Shown: positions 42,175 to 43,976 of the stretch, piece after piece | Layout: the number at the start of each line of letters is the position of its first letter | How positions within the stretch are numbered: the first letter of the stretch is position 1 | Assembly: GCF_050279675.1 (NCBI RefSeq) | Contig: NZ_JBNNUK010000026.1 | Location: 1-43,976 of the forward strand | Source: Viridibacillus sp050279675 | Lineage (GTDB): Bacteria > Bacillota > Bacilli > Bacillales_A > Planococcaceae | DNA: 43,976 nucleotides | Reading direction: 5' to 3' | Program-made: the position numbers and the translations under genes | Notes under the pieces: generated by a model | Database searches by the model: none | Told to the model about the DNA's origin: nothing | Seen by the model: the letters and a program-made list of their open reading frames with translations, nothing else

Positions 42175-43625
42175 TGCTCTACACACCTTTTATCTTCATT
42201 AAAAATATCGCATTCAAATATACTCCATGCAGTAAGAATCTTTACATACTTCTGTGTCATCAATTCAGAATATGGGAACGAATTCCCATTCTCTAATATT
42301 ATTTGTTCAACGATTCGGATAAAAATCTCATCTCCATTGTTATAGATATTATGAATTTCTAAATATTTATCAATGATAATGTCAGCTATAAGATCTTTCT
42401 TATCTGCGCTAACATATGCTGTGGAATCCATAATGCTATAAATCGTTCCGAAAAACCGAGAGAATTTATCAAATCGTTTTTTGAACGTAGGACTACACTT
42501 CATATTATAGAATTTTTTATCTAATTCAATTTTGTTGTCTAGACTACTTCGAGTTGGGCCTTCAAAATTTAATTTTTCATGAAAATCAATTATAAATTGT
42601 TTGAATTCATTTTCATCAATATCATCGCTATCATTCGGCAAATAGATCTCTTTTATTTCAAACTCTTTTTTTTTTGAAAGCCTTTCTAATTTAAAAGCCA
42701 ATTTCCCAGTTTTAGTTCTTCTGCTCACTTGATTATTAACTGACCAATAGTCATCTGAGGTATTCCAAATGTGATAACAAGCCTCAGCATTACCATCCTC
42801 CAAATTCATATCCACTACTACGAACCCAGGTACTGCATATGAATCAGAAAATATTGCTCCACTAACCAATTCAATAAATGGGTTATCACTAGTGTTTAGA
42901 GTTATATTATGAGATGGATCATGAACATGACCCGATATATATAGATCAATTTCAGCATCATCAAAATTTGATTGCATAGTTCTTCTCTCACTATGTTCAA
43001 TACATCCTAATGTATGATGGCCAATTGCAATGTTCAATTTACTTTCATCTTTATTAGAAGACAATTCTCTTATAGAATCATAGAACCTTTTTCTTCCTAT
43101 TAATAAATGCCCTTCTTCACCTTTTTTATCCGAAATCAGACATGTATTAATTGATAATATATTGTAGTTATTAGTGCTTTTGACAAAGTGTAATTTTTCT
43201 TTTGGATATTCTTCCCCAAAAAATTCGTTATAGAAAGTGAAAAAATTTGATTGTGCATTTATCAATGTTTGATATGTTTCTGCTTTAAGGCTGTCAAGCT
43301 TTTCTGATGGTGAAGGATCTCTTAAAATACTGTCTATAACCATAGTTCTCATTTCACCTCTTGTGAGATCATGGTTCCCGGGTATAAGATGCACATCTGC
43401 TTTTGTAATATTCATAGTTTCCACAATACTATTTAGAAATGTTTTCACCTGATCATTATAAGAACCACCCTGATTGGCAATATCACCAGTTACCAATAAA
43501 AAATCAAAATCCTTTTCTTTTTTTAGTTCATCAATATATTTAATTAACTCATCTCTCATTTTTACTGTATTATAGTTGCTATAATGGAAATGTATATCAG
43601 TTATGTGTAAAAAACGCAAATTCAA
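42171..43625 (-). CDS. Calcineurin-like metallophosphoesterase effector of an ABC-3C system
   Basis: A 484-residue protein. The phosphoesterase domain (1-250) has all five metal motifs: D10-I-H12, G47-D48, G83-N-H-D86, G-H203-H204 and G-H-V-H at 232-235. A C-terminal helical domain of about 170 residues has no enzyme motif and likely docks to the middle component. Such enzymes cleave nucleic acids, cyclic nucleotides or nucleotides; the substrate is not readable. I chose the TTG at 43623-43625 after GGGAGAGAG; upstream codons belong to noncoding DNA. It is the first gene of the effector-middle-ATPase operon, which has overlapping or touching ends. Confidence 0.85.
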   Translation of the reverse strand: MNLRFLHITDIHFHYSNYNTVKMRDELIKYIDELKKEKDFDFLLVTGDIANQGGSYNDQVKTFLNSIVETMNITKADVHLIPGNHDLTRGEMRTMVIDSILRDPSPSEKLDSLKAETYQTLINAQSNFFTFYNEFFGEEYPKEKLHFVKSTNNYNILSINTCLISDKKGEEGHLLIGRKRFYDSIRELSSNKDESKLNIAIGHHTLGCIEHSERRTMQSNFDDAEIDLYISGHVHDPSHNITLNTSDNPFIELVSGAIFSDSYAVPGFVVVDMNLEDGNAEACYHIWNTSDDYWSVNNQVSRRTKTGKLAFKLERLSKKKEFEIKEIYLPNDSDDIDENEFKQFIIDFHEKLNFEGPTRSSLDNKIELDKKFYNMKCSPTFKKRFDKFSRFFGTIYSIMDSTAYVSADKKDLIADIIIDKYLEIHNIYNNGDEIFIRIVEQIILENGNSFPYSELMTQKYVKILTAWSIFECDIFNEDKRCVEQ

Positions 43626-43680
43626 ATTTCTCTCTCCCTTTAATTGTATTCTCAAATTGATAAGCAGAATTGCACTTTTT

Positions 43681-43885
43681 TTATGAACTTTGGTATAGCT
43701 CACCATATAATTTCTCTAATTGTTTTTTCAATATTCTTTTTTCTTCTCCAAGGCCTTTATTCTATATTTTAAAGTTCTTATTAATATTTCTTCAGAACGT
43801 TTACTTTTTTTGTTTTTATTCCACTCTTCAACTTTATTTGTTGTTGATTTCTAAGAGACTCAATCCTTGTTCTTATATCATTGAA
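43681..43885 (-). pseudogene. Remnant of a Tn554-type tnpC gene
   Basis: Minus-strand pieces read N-D-I-R-T-R-I-E-S-L-R-N-Q-Q-Q, then after a frameshift V-E-E-W-N-K-N-K-K-S-K-R-S-E-E-I-L, then L-K-Y-R-I-K-A-L-E-K-K-K, and after another shift L-K-K-Q-L-E-K-L-Y-G-E-L-Y-Q and stop. This order (D-I-R-x-R-I-x-x-L-R ... I-x-x-L-E-x-x ... L-K-K-Q-L-E-K-L-Y-G-x-L-Y) matches TnpC/DUF6262 of Tn554-like transposons, as I recall the family. The N-terminal part is cut off by the IS at about 43886. The ABC-3C operon begins 56 bases downstream on the same strand, where these elements carry cargo. Confidence 0.55.
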
Positions 43886-43976
43886 TCGGCTACACTAAGT
43901 TGGACATAAAAAATAAGGGCTAGTACACTTAGACTACCAACTTAAAGGAGCGTGCTATTATGTCACGTCAACGTCG
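43886..43976 (+). mobile_element. Start of an IS3-family-like element (partial)
   Basis: From about 43886 the sequence CGGCTACACTAAGTTGGACA leads into AAAAAATAAGGG, then AAAGGAG and an ATG at 43960. It cuts the tnpC remnant. Such an arrangement (short non-coding end, ribosome binding site, small OrfA start) fits IS3-type elements. The exact end and family need the rest of the element. Confidence 0.55.
43960..43976 (+). CDS. First codons of a putative IS transposase orfA
   Basis: ATG at 43960 behind AAAGGAG begins M-S-R-Q-R, resembling the starts of IS3-family OrfA proteins in Bacillales. Only five full codons are visible. Confidence 0.4.

Overview
The window is AT-rich chromosomal DNA from an endospore-forming member of the Bacillales, most likely Planococcaceae/Caryophanaceae (a Psychrobacillus, Lysinibacillus or Solibacillus relative). 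The evidence is Bacillus-type ribosome binding sites, GTG/TTG starts, and a gene order matching the spo0A-yqiK-yqzF-bkdR-bcd-bkd-yqiW-yqjA-yqjC-yqjD-yqjE-yqjH-rnz neighbourhood of Bacillus, here with mutA, mutB and meaB inserted. The genus is inferred, not proven. I saw no tRNA, rRNA or CRISPR array.

Positions 1-5.3 kb are accessory. They hold an IS3-type element end, a proline-rich small protein, a DUF305 pseudogene, an ABM-fold protein, a membrane protein, an orphan phage-type holin, an 0.8 kb minisatellite of about 39 units of 19-22 bp, and an MFS transporter. From 5.4 to 17 kb is the conserved 'yqj' block: a VOC protein, RNase Z, a dead NTF2-like gene, DNA polymerase IV, a 46-aa protein, CheW, a PepT-like peptidase, two GNAT enzymes, acyl-CoA carboxylase beta subunit, methylmalonyl-CoA epimerase, Prli42, YqjA and bacilliredoxin BrxB. 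A cluster of small hairpins lies between the GNAT gene and yqjD.

From 17.7 to 31 kb is a catabolic superlocus for branched-chain amino acids and propionyl-CoA. Leucine dehydrogenase makes 2-oxo acids. The BkdAA/BkdAB/BkdB/LpdV complex makes acyl-CoAs. The carboxylase, epimerase and methylmalonyl-CoA mutase (MutA/MutB with its GTPase MeaB) can take propionyl-CoA to succinyl-CoA. BkdR, a sigma-54 activator, sits upstream, and a near-consensus -24/-12 promoter with palindromic upstream sites precedes bcd. The ptb and buk genes of the B. subtilis operon are absent. A GDPD phosphodiesterase, YqzF and a DUF342/FapA protein follow.

From 34 kb to the right edge the DNA is a mosaic of mobile-element debris. 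It contains two truncated copies of an integrase gene in long direct repeats, a MrpR/YopR-like SPbeta-type repressor, and an isolated last 31 codons of spo0A whose upstream part is missing. It also holds a secreted protein, an HNH nuclease with three 32-residue helical repeats, and fragments of a phage tail gene and a dUTPase. At the right end is a compact three-gene operon (metallophosphoesterase, small middle protein, DUF2326 SMC-like ATPase) that fits the ABC-three-component (ABC-3C) conflict systems. A decayed Tn554-type tnpC cut by an IS3-type element lies just upstream of it. The simplest reading is that a mobile element carrying defence-like cargo entered, or recombined at, the 3' end of spo0A. 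The other end of that element lies outside the window.
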